Below are positions 56,501 to 64,000 of a stretch of DNA of 64,000 nucleotides, in pieces; position 1 is the first letter of the stretch, and every line of letters begins with the position of its first letter. Where the stretch lies: positions 1 through 64,000 of the forward strand of contig URCQ01000004.1 of the NCBI GenBank assembly GCA_900546435.1, given 5' to 3'. The notes under the pieces were generated by a model that saw only the letters and a program-made list of their open reading frames with translations, did not search any database and was not told the DNA's origin. Origin of the DNA: an uncultured Pseudobutyrivibrio sp. (GTDB lineage: Bacteria; Bacillota; Clostridia; Lachnospirales; Lachnospiraceae). Position numbers and translations under genes: made by a program.

Positions 56501-56724
56501 TTCATTGTCTGGTAACGAGGAATCATATCCTTAATCGTACGTGTCTCTACATGACCAATATGTGGCTTACCATTGGCTGTTGGAGGTCCATCGTAAAACG
56601 TATAGGTTTCTCCCTCTTTTCTATTTTCCATAGATTTTTTGAAAATGTCATTGTCACGCCAAAATTTTTCTACAGCTTTTTCTCTCTCAACAAAGTTGAG
56701 CTCTGTGTTGACTTTTTTATACAT
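53572..56724 (-). CDS. ileS: Isoleucine-tRNA ligase (long, eukaryote-like IleS2 type)
   Basis: A 1050-aa class I synthetase. PHIGHVETR carries the HIGH motif (about residue 53) and KMSKSKGNAVDP carries KMSKS (about residue 600). The CP1 editing domain lies between (AWTTTPWTLPSN; GTGIVHIAPAFGEDD). The length and the N-terminal sequence (NFVEREKAVEKFWRDN, then GWDTHGLPVEIEVEKKLG) fit the longer IleS2 group, whose members are often resistant to mupirocin, rather than the roughly 920-aa IleS1. The start at 56724 has GGGAG 6 bp upstream. A T-box leader precedes it. Confidence 0.95.
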   Translation of the reverse strand: MYKKVNTELNFVEREKAVEKFWRDNDIFKKSMENRKEGETYTFYDGPPTANGKPHIGHVETRTIKDMIPRYQTMKGKYVPRKAGWDTHGLPVEIEVEKKLGLDGKEQIEEYGMEPFIEQCKESVWKYKGMWEDFSNTVGFWADMDDPYVTYDNNFIESEWWALRQIWDKKLLYKGFKIVPYCPRCGTPLSSQEVAQGYKLVKERSAIVRFKVVGEDAYFLAWTTTPWTLPSNVALCVNPDEMYCKVKAADGYTYYMAEALLDKVLGSLAKEGAKAYEVLETMKGQDLEYKEYEALFACAAEAAAKQNKKGHFVTCDSYVTMSDGTGIVHIAPAFGEDDANVGRKYDLPFVQFVDGKGEMTEETPYAGKFVKDADKDVLVDLDKEGKLFAAPKFEHDYPHCWRCDTPLIYYARESWYIKETAVKDDLIRNNNTVNWIPESIGSGRFGNWLENIQDWAISRNRYWGTPLNIWECECGHQECIGSRAELAERAGDPKAAEVELHRPHIDNVTFVCPDCGKTMHRVPEVIDCWFDSGAMPFAQHHYPFENKELFEQQFPAQFISEAVDQTRGWFHSLMAESTLLFNKAPYENVIVLGHVQDENGQKMSKSKGNAVDPFDALETYGADAIRWYFYTASAPWIPKRFSGKLVQEGQRKFMGTLWNTYAFFVLYANIDAFDASKHTLDYEKLAVMDKWILSRLNSAVKEVDDDLANYRIPEAAKALDAFVDDMSNWYVRRSRERFWAKGMEQDKINAYMTLYTCLVTICKAAAPMIPFMTEEIYQNLVRSVDANAPESIHLCDYPVVNEQWIDTELEANMDELLKIVVMGRACRNTANIKNRQPIGQMYVKAEKDLPEFYLDIIADELNVKKVSFTSDVEAFTTYTFKPQLRTVGPKYGKFLKGIQQALAELDGNAAMASLKADGVLRLPEVDASIELSEEDLLIAMTQKDGYVTENDPSMTVVLDTNLTEELLEEGFVREIISKIQTMRKEADFEVMDQIAVYYQGSEKVNSIFTKNCDTIKKEVLATEITSGDQGEYKKEWNINGETVTLGVSKK

Positions 56725-56773
56725 AGCCATCTCCCTTTCTAAAACTTTTCTAATGAACAAATGCAGTGTATAA

Positions 56774-57036
56774 AAGAAAAAGCTTTCGCCCGTATAGGAC
56801 GAAAGCTTCGTATACCACCTATAACGCTGTACTTAAAAGTGTCACGCACTTTTGCATACATGTTCTCTGTAACGTAGAGACGCACGGCTTTCCTACCAGA
56901 ATACTCCTTCAGTCCGCTGCTAAGAAGTGATCTTCCACAGATAGATACTAATATCGGCTCACACCATACCCGACTCGCTCGACGTTCTCACCTCTGCGTA
57001 CTGTCTTCCTCAACGCATTTGTCAAAATCATTTCGT
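56774..57036 (-). promoter_or_regulatory. T-box riboswitch controlling ileS
   Basis: The leader starts just after a consensus promoter. It shows a Stem I with the distal AG-bulge region (GAGCGAGTCGGG... GTGTGAGCCGA). The specifier loop reads AAG-AUC-A (AUC at 56931-56929, an isoleucine codon). The antiterminator T-box sequence GGUGGUAUACG is at 56820-56809. A terminator stem (AGCTTTCG at 56781 with its partner near 56807) and T-run follow. Uncharged tRNA-Ile would stabilise the antiterminator and allow ileS transcription. Confidence 0.9.
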
Positions 57037-57041
57037 TAAAA

Positions 57042-57070
57042 ATTATACTGAGTACAGATGCGTTTGTCAA
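57042..57070 (-). promoter_or_regulatory. Perfect-consensus sigma-A promoter of the ileS T-box
   Basis: TTGACA (57065-57070), 17-bp spacer, TATAAT (57042-57047) on the minus strand. Transcription would start near 57035. Confidence 0.88.
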
Positions 57071-57086
57071 GGTGCAGACGCATCGA

Positions 57087-57683
57087 TTACAATGTGTCTT
57101 CCCCATCCATTGGGATTCCATAGTCTTCCAAAAACTGCTGCATATCTTCATCATCCTGGAAGTTCTGCTGCACTTCTTCTTTCATCATATTCGTAAATGT
57201 AACATTCGAAAAAAGCAATCCATACGTAATCGCAGTCAACACAATAGAAATGGCAGCCATCACAATACCGCCAATCGCAAGTCCTTTGCTTTCGCAGGTT
57301 GCAAGCTGCACAATACCAAAAACAATCGCAAGAATGGCAAGAATCACATTCAGTCCTGTGCAAAAACACATAAGGGATATAATACCAATCACAAGTGATG
57401 CTATACCAAGACCAACATTCATCTTCTTGCCATGAGGCCCTCTCTGTGGTTCACGTGGTGCTCCGCCATAAGGATTATACTGATATTGATTACCATATGG
57501 ATTCTCGTATGGATTGCCATATGGGTTTCCATAAGGATTCTCCGTACTATCCTGCTGCGTTTCTCCATAGGATGTATCTTCCGTATGTGTTTGTTCATCA
57601 CTCGTCGTCTGATTTTCTCCATACATATTGCTGTCGTTATTATTTTGTTCCATCTCTTCTTCAAACATATGCTCGTTATCCAT
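57087..57683 (-). CDS. DUF4190-type membrane protein with NPYG repeats
   Basis: A 198-aa protein. The N-terminal 85 residues are acidic and disordered, ending in a run of NPYGN-type repeats (ENPYGNPYGNP, NQYQYNPYGG). Two or three membrane segments follow (LGIASLVIGIISLMCFC; VILAILAIVFGIVQLA; GGIVMAAISIVLTAITYG), the DUF4190 pattern. A soluble acidic tail ends the protein. The start at 57683 has GGAGGG 5 bp upstream. The function is unknown. The next gene upstream also encodes a small membrane protein. Confidence 0.8.
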   Translation of the reverse strand: MDNEHMFEEEMEQNNNDSNMYGENQTTSDEQTHTEDTSYGETQQDSTENPYGNPYGNPYENPYGNQYQYNPYGGAPREPQRGPHGKKMNVGLGIASLVIGIISLMCFCTGLNVILAILAIVFGIVQLATCESKGLAIGGIVMAAISIVLTAITYGLLFSNVTFTNMMKEEVQQNFQDDEDMQQFLEDYGIPMDGEDTL

Positions 57684-57747
57684 TTTTCCCTCCAACTCTC
57701 TATTCGTCAGTTCCTATCGTATAAAATTGATACGACAGATGATTTCT

Positions 57748-58023
57748 TTACTTATGCAAATCTATCATATGATAATACACTCCCATACCCGCTGCAAGCA
57801 TAAGAAAAAATACGACATATATGCCTGCACATATGTACGCCGTTATAATCATACGATTTCTTCCAAAATGCTTTTGTACATATATCCCCAAACCTATAGC
57901 AACAAGTGCTAATAATAGTCCCACATACCAATAACAGACCAGACATGGTGCAAGAATACCACATAACATGCTGATCACGGATAAAATTTTCGGTAAGTTC
58001 TGTCGGTTCATATGTTTTTCCAT
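57748..58023 (-). CDS. Small membrane protein of unknown function
   Basis: A 91-aa protein with three hydrophobic segments (ILSVISMLCGILAPCLVCYWYVGLLLALVAIGLGIY as two, and IITAYICAGIYVVFFLMLAAG). A short basic stretch (KHFGRNR) sits between the second and third. It resembles the membrane part of DUF4190 proteins and lies 64 bp upstream of one on the same strand. No catalytic motif is seen. The start could be Met1 or Met5. Confidence 0.65.
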   Translation of the reverse strand: MEKHMNRQNLPKILSVISMLCGILAPCLVCYWYVGLLLALVAIGLGIYVQKHFGRNRMIITAYICAGIYVVFFLMLAAGMGVYYHMIDLHK

Positions 58024-58163
58024 GCTTTCTCGGAATTTATCTTTAATCTTACCACGAAAAGTCTGAAAATTCCATCCCTCATTTCTTCTTCCTTATTCGT
58101 AAAAAGTGGATTATAATGGAAGACAATCGTATGTTTTTAACGTATTAGAAAAGAGGATTTTTC

Positions 58164-59612
58164 ATGAGTACACTAAATCTCACCCTGCTTACAGACCTAT
58201 ACGAAATGACAATGATGCAGGGTTATTTCAAAAACAACAACAACCGTACCGTCGTTTTTGATGCCTTTTACCGCACCAATCCATCCGATGGTGGATATGC
58301 GATCTGCGCCGGCGTCGAACAGGTAATCGAGTATATTGAAAATCTGCATTTTGATGATGATGACATCAATTATCTGCGCAGTCTCCATATCTTCGATGAA
58401 GATTTTCTGGCTTATCTTGCAGACTTTCATTTTTCCGGCGATATTTATGCTGTACCGGAAGGCTCTGTCATTTTTCCGCGAGAACCACTCATCAAAGTCA
58501 TCGCTCCGATTATGGAAGCGCAGTTGATTGAAACTGCCATTTTGAATATCATGAACCATCAATGTCTGATTGCCACCAAAGCTGCACGTGTCTGCTATGC
58601 TGCTGCCGGCGATGGTGTCATGGAATTTGGATTGCGCCGTGCACAAGGTCCTGACAGCGGTACTTATGGAGCAAGAGCTGCCATTATAGGCGGATGCAAG
58701 GGCACTTCCAACGTACTTGCCGGGCAAATGTTTGATGTTCCCGTTTTAGGAACACATGCGCACAGCTGGATTATGAGTTTTCCGGATGAATACACTGCCT
58801 TCAAAGAATATGCTCGTTTATATCCCAACGCCTGTACGCTTCTTGTCGATACCTACGACACATTAAGTTCCGGCATTCCCAATGCCATCCGTGTGTTTAC
58901 CGAAATGCGTCAGGCAGGTACTCCACTGACCAATTATGGCATTCGTATGGATAGCGGAGACCTTGCATACCTTTCCAAAAAAGTGCGTCGCATGCTAGAC
59001 GACGCTGGATTTGAAGATGCCGTTATTTCTGCATCAAATGACCTCGATGAGTATCTGATTCAGAGTTTGAAGAGTCAGGGAGCCACCATCACTTCCTGGG
59101 GCGTTGGTACGAATCTCATCACTTCCAAGGATTGCCCTGCTTTTGGTGGTGTGTATAAGTTAGCTGCCATTTCTGATAACGATGGCAATTTTATTCCGAA
59201 GATCAAATTGTCCGAAAACACCGAGAAAGTCACCAATCCGGGAAACAAAACCTTTTATCGTATTTATGATAAGGAAAATGGCAAGATTAAGGCTGATTTG
59301 ATTTGCCTTGCCGATGAAACCTTTGATGTTTCAGAAGAAATGACGCTTTTTGATCCAAACGAACCATGGAAAAAAACAACACTTTCCGGTGACAGCTACA
59401 CCATGACAGAAATGCTCGTTCCAGTCATCCAAGACGGAAAACGCATTTACAACACACCATCTGTGATGGAAATCCAACGGATTTGCAACGCGCAAAAAGA
59501 TACGCTCTGGGATGAAAACAAGCGTTTTATCAACCCTTCCCAGATTCATGTAGACCTGTCACAAAAATTATACGATATGAAGCAGTCTCTTCTATCCAGA
59601 ATAAGTCACTAA
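58164..59612 (+). CDS. pncB: Nicotinate phosphoribosyltransferase
   Basis: A 482-aa enzyme that joins nicotinate and PRPP to give nicotinate mononucleotide in NAD salvage. LTDLYEMTMMQGYF is at the N-terminus. GTHAHSWIMSF (about residue 194) carries the histidine that is phosphorylated by ATP in this family, and YGIRMDSGDLAYLSKKVR and ASNDLDEYLI line the active site. The C-terminal extension suits the longer Firmicutes form. It is a single plus-strand gene with AGAGGA upstream, ending at a long bidirectional hairpin. Confidence 0.95.
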   Translation: MSTLNLTLLTDLYEMTMMQGYFKNNNNRTVVFDAFYRTNPSDGGYAICAGVEQVIEYIENLHFDDDDINYLRSLHIFDEDFLAYLADFHFSGDIYAVPEGSVIFPREPLIKVIAPIMEAQLIETAILNIMNHQCLIATKAARVCYAAAGDGVMEFGLRRAQGPDSGTYGARAAIIGGCKGTSNVLAGQMFDVPVLGTHAHSWIMSFPDEYTAFKEYARLYPNACTLLVDTYDTLSSGIPNAIRVFTEMRQAGTPLTNYGIRMDSGDLAYLSKKVRRMLDDAGFEDAVISASNDLDEYLIQSLKSQGATITSWGVGTNLITSKDCPAFGGVYKLAAISDNDGNFIPKIKLSENTEKVTNPGNKTFYRIYDKENGKIKADLICLADETFDVSEEMTLFDPNEPWKKTTLSGDSYTMTEMLVPVIQDGKRIYNTPSVMEIQRICNAQKDTLWDENKRFINPSQIHVDLSQKLYDMKQSLLSRISH

Positions 59613-59646
59613 CCCCTTTGCTTCGTTTTATATAGCACAAAATCTG

Positions 59647-59723
59647 AAAAGCCAGTACCAGTCATGATATTTAACCTGTCTACTTGACAGGGAGCATATC
59701 ACATGACCGGAACTGGCTTTTTT
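59647..59723. terminator. Long bidirectional terminator hairpin between pncB and the glycosyltransferase gene
   Basis: AAAAGCCAGT (59647-59656) pairs with ACTGGCTTTT. Inner paired segments (GTCATGATAT/ATATCACATGAC) and a CCTGTC/GACAGG top give a roughly 75-nt rod. A and T runs flank it, so both converging genes can end here. Confidence 0.8.
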
Positions 59724-60746
59724 CTAATTGAATCCCATGAATTTTTGAGAAATCTTGTATGCTCTTACCGAAAGATGTCGTCCAAATCTGCCCGGCAGAT
59801 TCATAGCATGCCCAAGCACACCCCAACGTAAATGGCGATAGGTCTTTGGATCTTTGTTTTTGATATATTTCCAAAGGTCTTTTGCCTTTTTCAAATTCAC
59901 CGGATCGTTTGACACATAGGCAATACAGGTAGAAACAACCGTAATTGTCTCTAAGTAGGATAACATATACTCACGCAGATGTTCTTCCTCAATTGCCCAC
60001 AAATCATATGCATCTACCATACGTTTATTCACATACAACTGCTGGTCGATACGTTTGATCATATTTTTTTCACTGACAGACTGACCGTCACGGCCAATAT
60101 AGTAACGATAAAAATCTACATTCAAATAATATATTGTCTTTACAAACGGAAGTGGCTCATATACAAACAGATTATCCACATAAAATGTATGCTTTGGCAA
60201 TTCTAAGTGGCAGTCACGCAACATCTGTGTACGATATGTAACAGAGTGCATCAGGATGGTAAATCCCTTGATATTGCGCTTCATATCATGCCAGCTCATA
60301 ATCCTTTCCTGATCAAACAAAAGCGTATAAATCATTCTACGCTGGTGATGATAGTCACCATCAATTTTTTCATATACATAGTTTGTCAAAAGCATATCCA
60401 CCAGTGTATCTTCTGCAACAAACTTTTTCAGCGTCTCCAATACTCGTGCATATGCCTCGGCATCTACCCAGTCGTCACTATCTACAACTTTAAAGTACAG
60501 ACCGCTGGCATTGGCAAGCCCGGTATTCACCGCGCAACCATGTCCACCATTTTCCTGATGAATCGCTTTGATGATCGTGGGATATTTTTCTGCATAAGCA
60601 TCTGCAATCTCTGCTGTTCGATCACTTGAACCATCATCTACAATAATGATTTCTACATCTTCTCCCCCAGGGAGTAAAGATTCTATACACTTTGACATAT
60701 AGCCTTCCGAGTTATAACACGGAATCGCAAAGGAAACTATCTTCAT
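59724..60746 (-). CDS. Glycosyltransferase family 2
   Basis: A 340-aa protein with a GT-A fold. FAIPCYNSEGYMSKCIESLL opens it, VDDGSSDRTAEI follows (about residue 38), then NTGLANASGLYFKVVDSDDWVD with the metal-binding Asp pair (about residue 93). The C-terminal half is helical, without clear membrane segments. It would transfer a sugar from a nucleotide donor to an unknown acceptor, as in capsule or cell-wall sugar synthesis. It stands alone. Confidence 0.9.
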   Translation of the reverse strand: MKIVSFAIPCYNSEGYMSKCIESLLPGGEDVEIIIVDDGSSDRTAEIADAYAEKYPTIIKAIHQENGGHGCAVNTGLANASGLYFKVVDSDDWVDAEAYARVLETLKKFVAEDTLVDMLLTNYVYEKIDGDYHHQRRMIYTLLFDQERIMSWHDMKRNIKGFTILMHSVTYRTQMLRDCHLELPKHTFYVDNLFVYEPLPFVKTIYYLNVDFYRYYIGRDGQSVSEKNMIKRIDQQLYVNKRMVDAYDLWAIEEEHLREYMLSYLETITVVSTCIAYVSNDPVNLKKAKDLWKYIKNKDPKTYRHLRWGVLGHAMNLPGRFGRHLSVRAYKISQKFMGFN

Positions 60747-60842
60747 TTTTCTCCTCCTAACAACCGTTTCTTATTATACACATAAAACTTTGGTAAAATA
60801 AAGCATTTATTTTAAAGCAATTTCCCTCCTCAATCGCACGCC

Positions 60843-61931
60843 TCAATCACGCAGCGCAATATAAGTCGCGTATCGATCAAACGCTGACGGAATTGCATAT
60901 GCATTCTTTGTCTTTTCTATTTCGACCAGCAAATAGTCCTCCGGACCTTTGGAAAGTGCCTCATCACCATGGAAACTATCCACATCTGCCACCTGCACCA
61001 AATATCCCTGCATCAGCCATTCAATATGTGAAAAAATGTGCTTTGCATCCGGAAGTTTTTTAATCTGCAGCGGCGCCAAATTCTGTGAACGCACAAAAGC
61101 CAACACTTCCTCTTCTTTCAGATATCCCGGAAGATTTGGCAATTCATAAAGTCCTGCTAAAAGACCTTTCGGCGGTCGTTTTCTGAGAACAATCTTTTCT
61201 CCATCCCGTATCAAAAGGACTGTTTTTTCTTCGATACGTCGCGGCTTTGCTTTTGTTTTTACCGGTAATCTATCATATGTTTCATGCTTACATGCCTGAC
61301 AATAAGGCTGCCATGGACACTCCTCACACTTCGGCTGTCCATTCGGTATACAGACAAGTGCTCCAATCTCCATCAGTGCCTGGTTAAATGCCCCGGCCTC
61401 TTTTGGCATGATTTTTTGCAGCTCTGCCGTCATTCGTTTTTTCGTTGCTTCTTTTAAAATATCACGATCATCCTCACTGACTCTCGCCAAGATACGAAGA
61501 ACATTTCCATCCACAGCTGGTACCTGTTCTTCAAAAGCAATCGATGCAATCGCGCCCGCTGTGTATGGTCCAATTCCAGGTAATGCCACAATCTGTTCGT
61601 ATGTCTGTGGCATCTGTCCATCATACTGCGCACAAATGAGCTGCGCTGCTTTTTGCATATTTCGAACGCGGTTGTAGTATCCCAGCCCCTCCCACAGTTT
61701 CAAAAGCGGATCTTCTTCGCATTCTGCCAATGCCTCAATTGTCGGTAGAGCCTGCATAAAGCGTTCATAATACGGTATCACTGCCTCCACGCGCGTTTGC
61801 TGCAGCATAATCTCTGATACCCAGATATGGTACGGGTTCTTATCTTTTCGCCACGGCAATTGCCGCTTGTGCTGGTCATACCATTGCAAGGTCGGTGTTA
61901 CGAGCACCGACAAATCCATTTCTTCTATCAT
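60843..61931 (-). CDS. mutY: A/G-specific adenine glycosylase
   Basis: A 362-aa base-excision repair enzyme that removes A opposite 8-oxoguanine. The helix-hairpin-helix is LPGIGPYTAGAIASIAF (about residue 116) with the catalytic Asp in PAVDGNVLRI. The 4Fe-4S cluster ligands are in VCIPNGQPKCEECPWQPYC, with a one-residue longer first spacing than E. coli. The C-terminal NUDIX-like domain (about 235-360; LLAGLYELPN; HIFSHIEWLMQGYLV) recognises 8-oxoguanine. Standard length. Single gene. Confidence 0.95.
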   Translation of the reverse strand: MIEEMDLSVLVTPTLQWYDQHKRQLPWRKDKNPYHIWVSEIMLQQTRVEAVIPYYERFMQALPTIEALAECEEDPLLKLWEGLGYYNRVRNMQKAAQLICAQYDGQMPQTYEQIVALPGIGPYTAGAIASIAFEEQVPAVDGNVLRILARVSEDDRDILKEATKKRMTAELQKIMPKEAGAFNQALMEIGALVCIPNGQPKCEECPWQPYCQACKHETYDRLPVKTKAKPRRIEEKTVLLIRDGEKIVLRKRPPKGLLAGLYELPNLPGYLKEEEVLAFVRSQNLAPLQIKKLPDAKHIFSHIEWLMQGYLVQVADVDSFHGDEALSKGPEDYLLVEIEKTKNAYAIPSAFDRYATYIALRD

Positions 61932-62107
61932 CTTTTATCCTAATTATAACATTTATTTTTGCTTTTTCTGTTTTGTGTCACAAATTGCACTTTTGATAGC
62001 ACCATCTGCTTTTATATGCCAAGTATATCATATCCGGACGGTCGTTTGGTGTGCTTCCATCATTATTCAGAAATTCTTAAGATTTTACATTCCATCATAG
62101 CCTGTCC

Positions 62108-62169
62108 AAAAAATAAGACCGCCAACCTTCCAAATGGTAAATTCATCTGAAAGACTCGCGGTCTTTTAT
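62108..62169 (-). terminator. Terminator downstream of the crotonase gene
   Basis: AAGACCGC and GCGGTCTT pair across a roughly 35-nt loop, and the minus strand continues with ATTTTTTGG. It lies about 40 bp past the stop codon. Confidence 0.65.
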
Positions 62170-62210
62170 TATCCAATCATCTTATGTACTAATTTAGTAA
62201 ACCCAATATT

Positions 62211-63014
62211 TTAGAAATCTGTCAAATCAGCTGCACGTCTCTCAAGGAATGCGCTCATGCCTTCTGTCTTATCGTGTGTAGAACATGTTACACCAAAGAG
62301 ATTTGCCTCCATCTCAACAGCATTCTTGATATCCATATCATAACCATTGTTGATTGCTGCCTTAGCAACAGATACAGCATAGCTTCCCTTGCTGCAAATC
62401 TTCTTTGCCATAGCCTTTGCAGTATCCATAAGCTCTTCCTTAGCAACTACCTTATTTACAAGACCGATACGATATGCTTCCTGTGCATCAATAGCATCAC
62501 AGGTAAAGATCATTTCTTTTGCACGTCCCATACCAACAAGTCTTGCCAAACGCTGTGTTCCACCAAATCCAGGAATGATTCCAAGTCCTGTCTCAGGCTG
62601 TCCAAAGCTTGCATTATCAGATGCGATACGGATATCACATGCCATAGAAATCTCACATCCACCACCAAGTGCAAAACCATTAACAGCAGCGATTGTTACC
62701 TGGCGCATATTCATTAACTTGAAGAATGGAACAGACGCTCTCATACCAAATGCTCTTGCTTCTGCTGCAGTAAAGTTCACCATCTCTGCGATGTCAGCTC
62801 CAGCAACAAATGACTTAAATGCATTGTCTTTCTTATCCGGACCACCTGTTAAAATTACAACCTTGATGTCATCTCTCTCTTCAATCTCTGTGAGAGCAAC
62901 ATTTAACTCATCCAAAGTCTCACTGTTTAATGCGTTCAGTGCTGCTGGACGGCTAATGGTAAGGACTGCAACCTCATCTTCAACTTCTAATTTCAAATTT
63001 TTGAATTCTCCCAT
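62211..63014 (-). CDS. crt: Enoyl-CoA hydratase / 3-hydroxybutyryl-CoA dehydratase (crotonase)
   Basis: A 267-aa crotonase-fold enzyme. FVAGADIAEM and NGFALGGGCEIS form the oxyanion hole, and FGQPETGLGIIPGFGGTQRL carries the two catalytic glutamates (about residues 120 and 140). In butyrate producers this enzyme dehydrates 3-hydroxybutyryl-CoA; it is usually clustered with thl, hbd and bcd-etf, none of which is adjacent here. The start at 63014 has GGAGG upstream. A strong promoter (63074-63102) fits high expression. The exact substrate is inferred. Confidence 0.85.
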   Translation of the reverse strand: MGEFKNLKLEVEDEVAVLTISRPAALNALNSETLDELNVALTEIEERDDIKVVILTGGPDKKDNAFKSFVAGADIAEMVNFTAAEARAFGMRASVPFFKLMNMRQVTIAAVNGFALGGGCEISMACDIRIASDNASFGQPETGLGIIPGFGGTQRLARLVGMGRAKEMIFTCDAIDAQEAYRIGLVNKVVAKEELMDTAKAMAKKICSKGSYAVSVAKAAINNGYDMDIKNAVEMEANLFGVTCSTHDKTEGMSAFLERRAADLTDF

Positions 63015-63073
63015 GGTTCTTTCCTCCTCAATTCGCGACAAAATATATTTTCTGTCAATTTTCCGTTATTCTC

Positions 63074-63102
63074 ACTATACTACTTTGATAATTTTTTGTC
63101 AA
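63074..63102 (-). promoter_or_regulatory. Strong sigma-A promoter of the crotonase gene
   Basis: TTGACA (63097-63102) and TATAGT (63074-63079) with a 17-bp spacer on the minus strand, 60 bp before the ATG. Confidence 0.8.
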
Positions 63103-63249
63103 TCTTATTTAAAGGTATTTTTCAGCACTTTTTCAATGATTTTTAGATGTTTTTATACACTTTTTCAATATTTTATTTGAGCAGTCCTTAACAATTCTAT
63201 AAAAAGTAATTCTGATTTGCACTTTCTATAAGTTGGTCAAACTTTATTT

Positions 63250-63879
63250 TTATCCTCTCTGTTTTAAGTGCAATTTGTAAAGATCTTCTCCCTCTTGTCC
63301 TGCAAGCGCGCTACATATTTCTACTCTTTCTGCAATAACTGGCAACTGAATGTGTGCTTTTGCATCAGCAACCTGTAACAACATAAGCTTTTGAAATTCG
63401 TCAAAACTTACCATCTTCATATGTCGATTAATATGTTTCAGTTTTTTGCTTACATGATCATCATGATATTCAACATAATATCTAAGTCGCTTAATATCCA
63501 TACAGGAAATCTCATAACCTTTTTGATCTAGCAAAGGAATGATTACAGTATCTAATATCTCCAAGCTTTTCTTGGGATGACCGTAATAATGCATATTAGG
63601 ATCATCCGCTTTTACTCCTCTGCATTGCGAATCAGGTTTCCCTATATCATGAAATAGTGCCGCCAGATACAACATGTCGTCATCACAACCTCTTGGAAGA
63701 TTTGCCACAACATTCAAAGAGTGCATCCATAAATCATACTGGTGAGCATGATTCTTCTGATCATAATTAAACATTATTCTTACTACTGGTATTAATTCTG
63801 CAATGTCCTCCCTGTGTTTATCTATCGCTTCAGCATTGCTTGCAGTTTTTAATAATTTAATTAATTCAGTAAGATTCAT
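63250..63879 (-). CDS. HD-domain phosphohydrolase-like protein
   Basis: A 209-aa protein with the HD pattern: a first histidine in DLWMHSLNVV (about residue 53), the HD pair in AALFHDIGKPDSQ (about residues 76-77), later HDDHVSKK, and Asp in LQVADAKAH. Such stand-alone domains resemble the HD part of tRNA nucleotidyltransferases and can hydrolyse nucleotide or cyclic phosphates. No second domain is present. The substrate is unknown. RAGGATA-type sequence precedes the ATG. Confidence 0.8.
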   Translation of the reverse strand: MNLTELIKLLKTASNAEAIDKHREDIAELIPVVRIMFNYDQKNHAHQYDLWMHSLNVVANLPRGCDDDMLYLAALFHDIGKPDSQCRGVKADDPNMHYYGHPKKSLEILDTVIIPLLDQKGYEISCMDIKRLRYYVEYHDDHVSKKLKHINRHMKMVSFDEFQKLMLLQVADAKAHIQLPVIAERVEICSALAGQEGEDLYKLHLKQRG

Positions 63880-63897
63880 TTTTATATCCTCTAATTC

Positions 63898-64000
63898 CTA
63901 TGAGACTTCCGTCTTCTTCAAGTTGATAATATTTTTTATTTTCTCATCATATGCTAATTTAAGGCACTCATACGTGCTCTTTCTGCGAGAAGTTTTTCTT
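63898..64000 (-). other. Window edge, possible end of an unseen minus-strand gene
   Basis: Two minus-strand frames are open from the right edge: one stops at 63898-63900 (ending KKTEVS), the other at 63954-63956 (ending RMSALN). Either could be the tail of a gene lying mostly outside the window. Too little is visible to choose. Confidence 0.25.

Overview
The window looks like a chromosomal segment of a low-GC, anaerobic, endospore-forming member of the Clostridia, most likely Lachnospiraceae. The pointers are spoIIR and a gerK-type germination operon, a SCIFF ranthipeptide next to secDF, a dnaE-pfkA operon, a T-box-controlled ileS, a crotonase and GGAGG-type ribosome binding sites. I see no rRNA, tRNA, CRISPR array, transposase or prophage. 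Most genes lie on the minus strand.

Layout. 1-770: start of a response regulator gene leaving the window, a truncated XRE-type DNA-binding ORF, and an apparently free-standing small RNA gene with its own promoter and terminator. 769-1432: HEPN/MNT (HepT/MntA) toxin-antitoxin pair. 1466-3900: shikimate genes aroE, aroK and, divergently, aroD. 3957-6434: a small zinc-ribbon protein, a C_GCAxxG_C_C protein, and a polytopic membrane protein divergent from a TetR regulator. 6449-17352: a complete sugar-uptake locus (LevR-like regulator, EIIA, EIIB, EIIC, GH1, its own HPr and Enzyme I, secreted GH3). 17678-21961: an esterase and a two-component system. 22107-25430: an EF-G-like GTPase, a roughly 630-bp array of 51/52-bp repeats, and a NifX-like protein with a Cys-rich tail.

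25758-32732 reads as one co-directional block: TIGR04086-type membrane protein, scfA (SCIFF peptide precursor, 47 aa), scfB (radical SAM maturase, TTG start), secDF, glyA, serS. 33943-35602 holds a HipA/CtkA-like kinase with an unrecognised partner. 35768-40084 is sporulation and germination: spoIIR, a gerKB-gerKC fusion and gerKA. Between gerKA and the next terminator lies a giant imperfect palindrome (40103-40650). 40719-50987: GntR regulator and ispE; a small alarmone synthetase, a small protein and a TrmH methyltransferase; pfkA and dnaE behind flavodoxin, CPBP protease and patatin genes. 51083-64000: glycogen phosphorylase, ileS with T-box leader, two small membrane proteins, pncB, a glycosyltransferase, mutY, a crotonase and an HD-domain protein.

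The features most worth following up are the palindrome upstream of gerKA, the small RNA at 540-707, the kinase/partner pair, the 51-bp repeat array, and the LevR-like activator that lacks the sigma-54 contact loop. All assignments come from reading the sequence; no database search was run.
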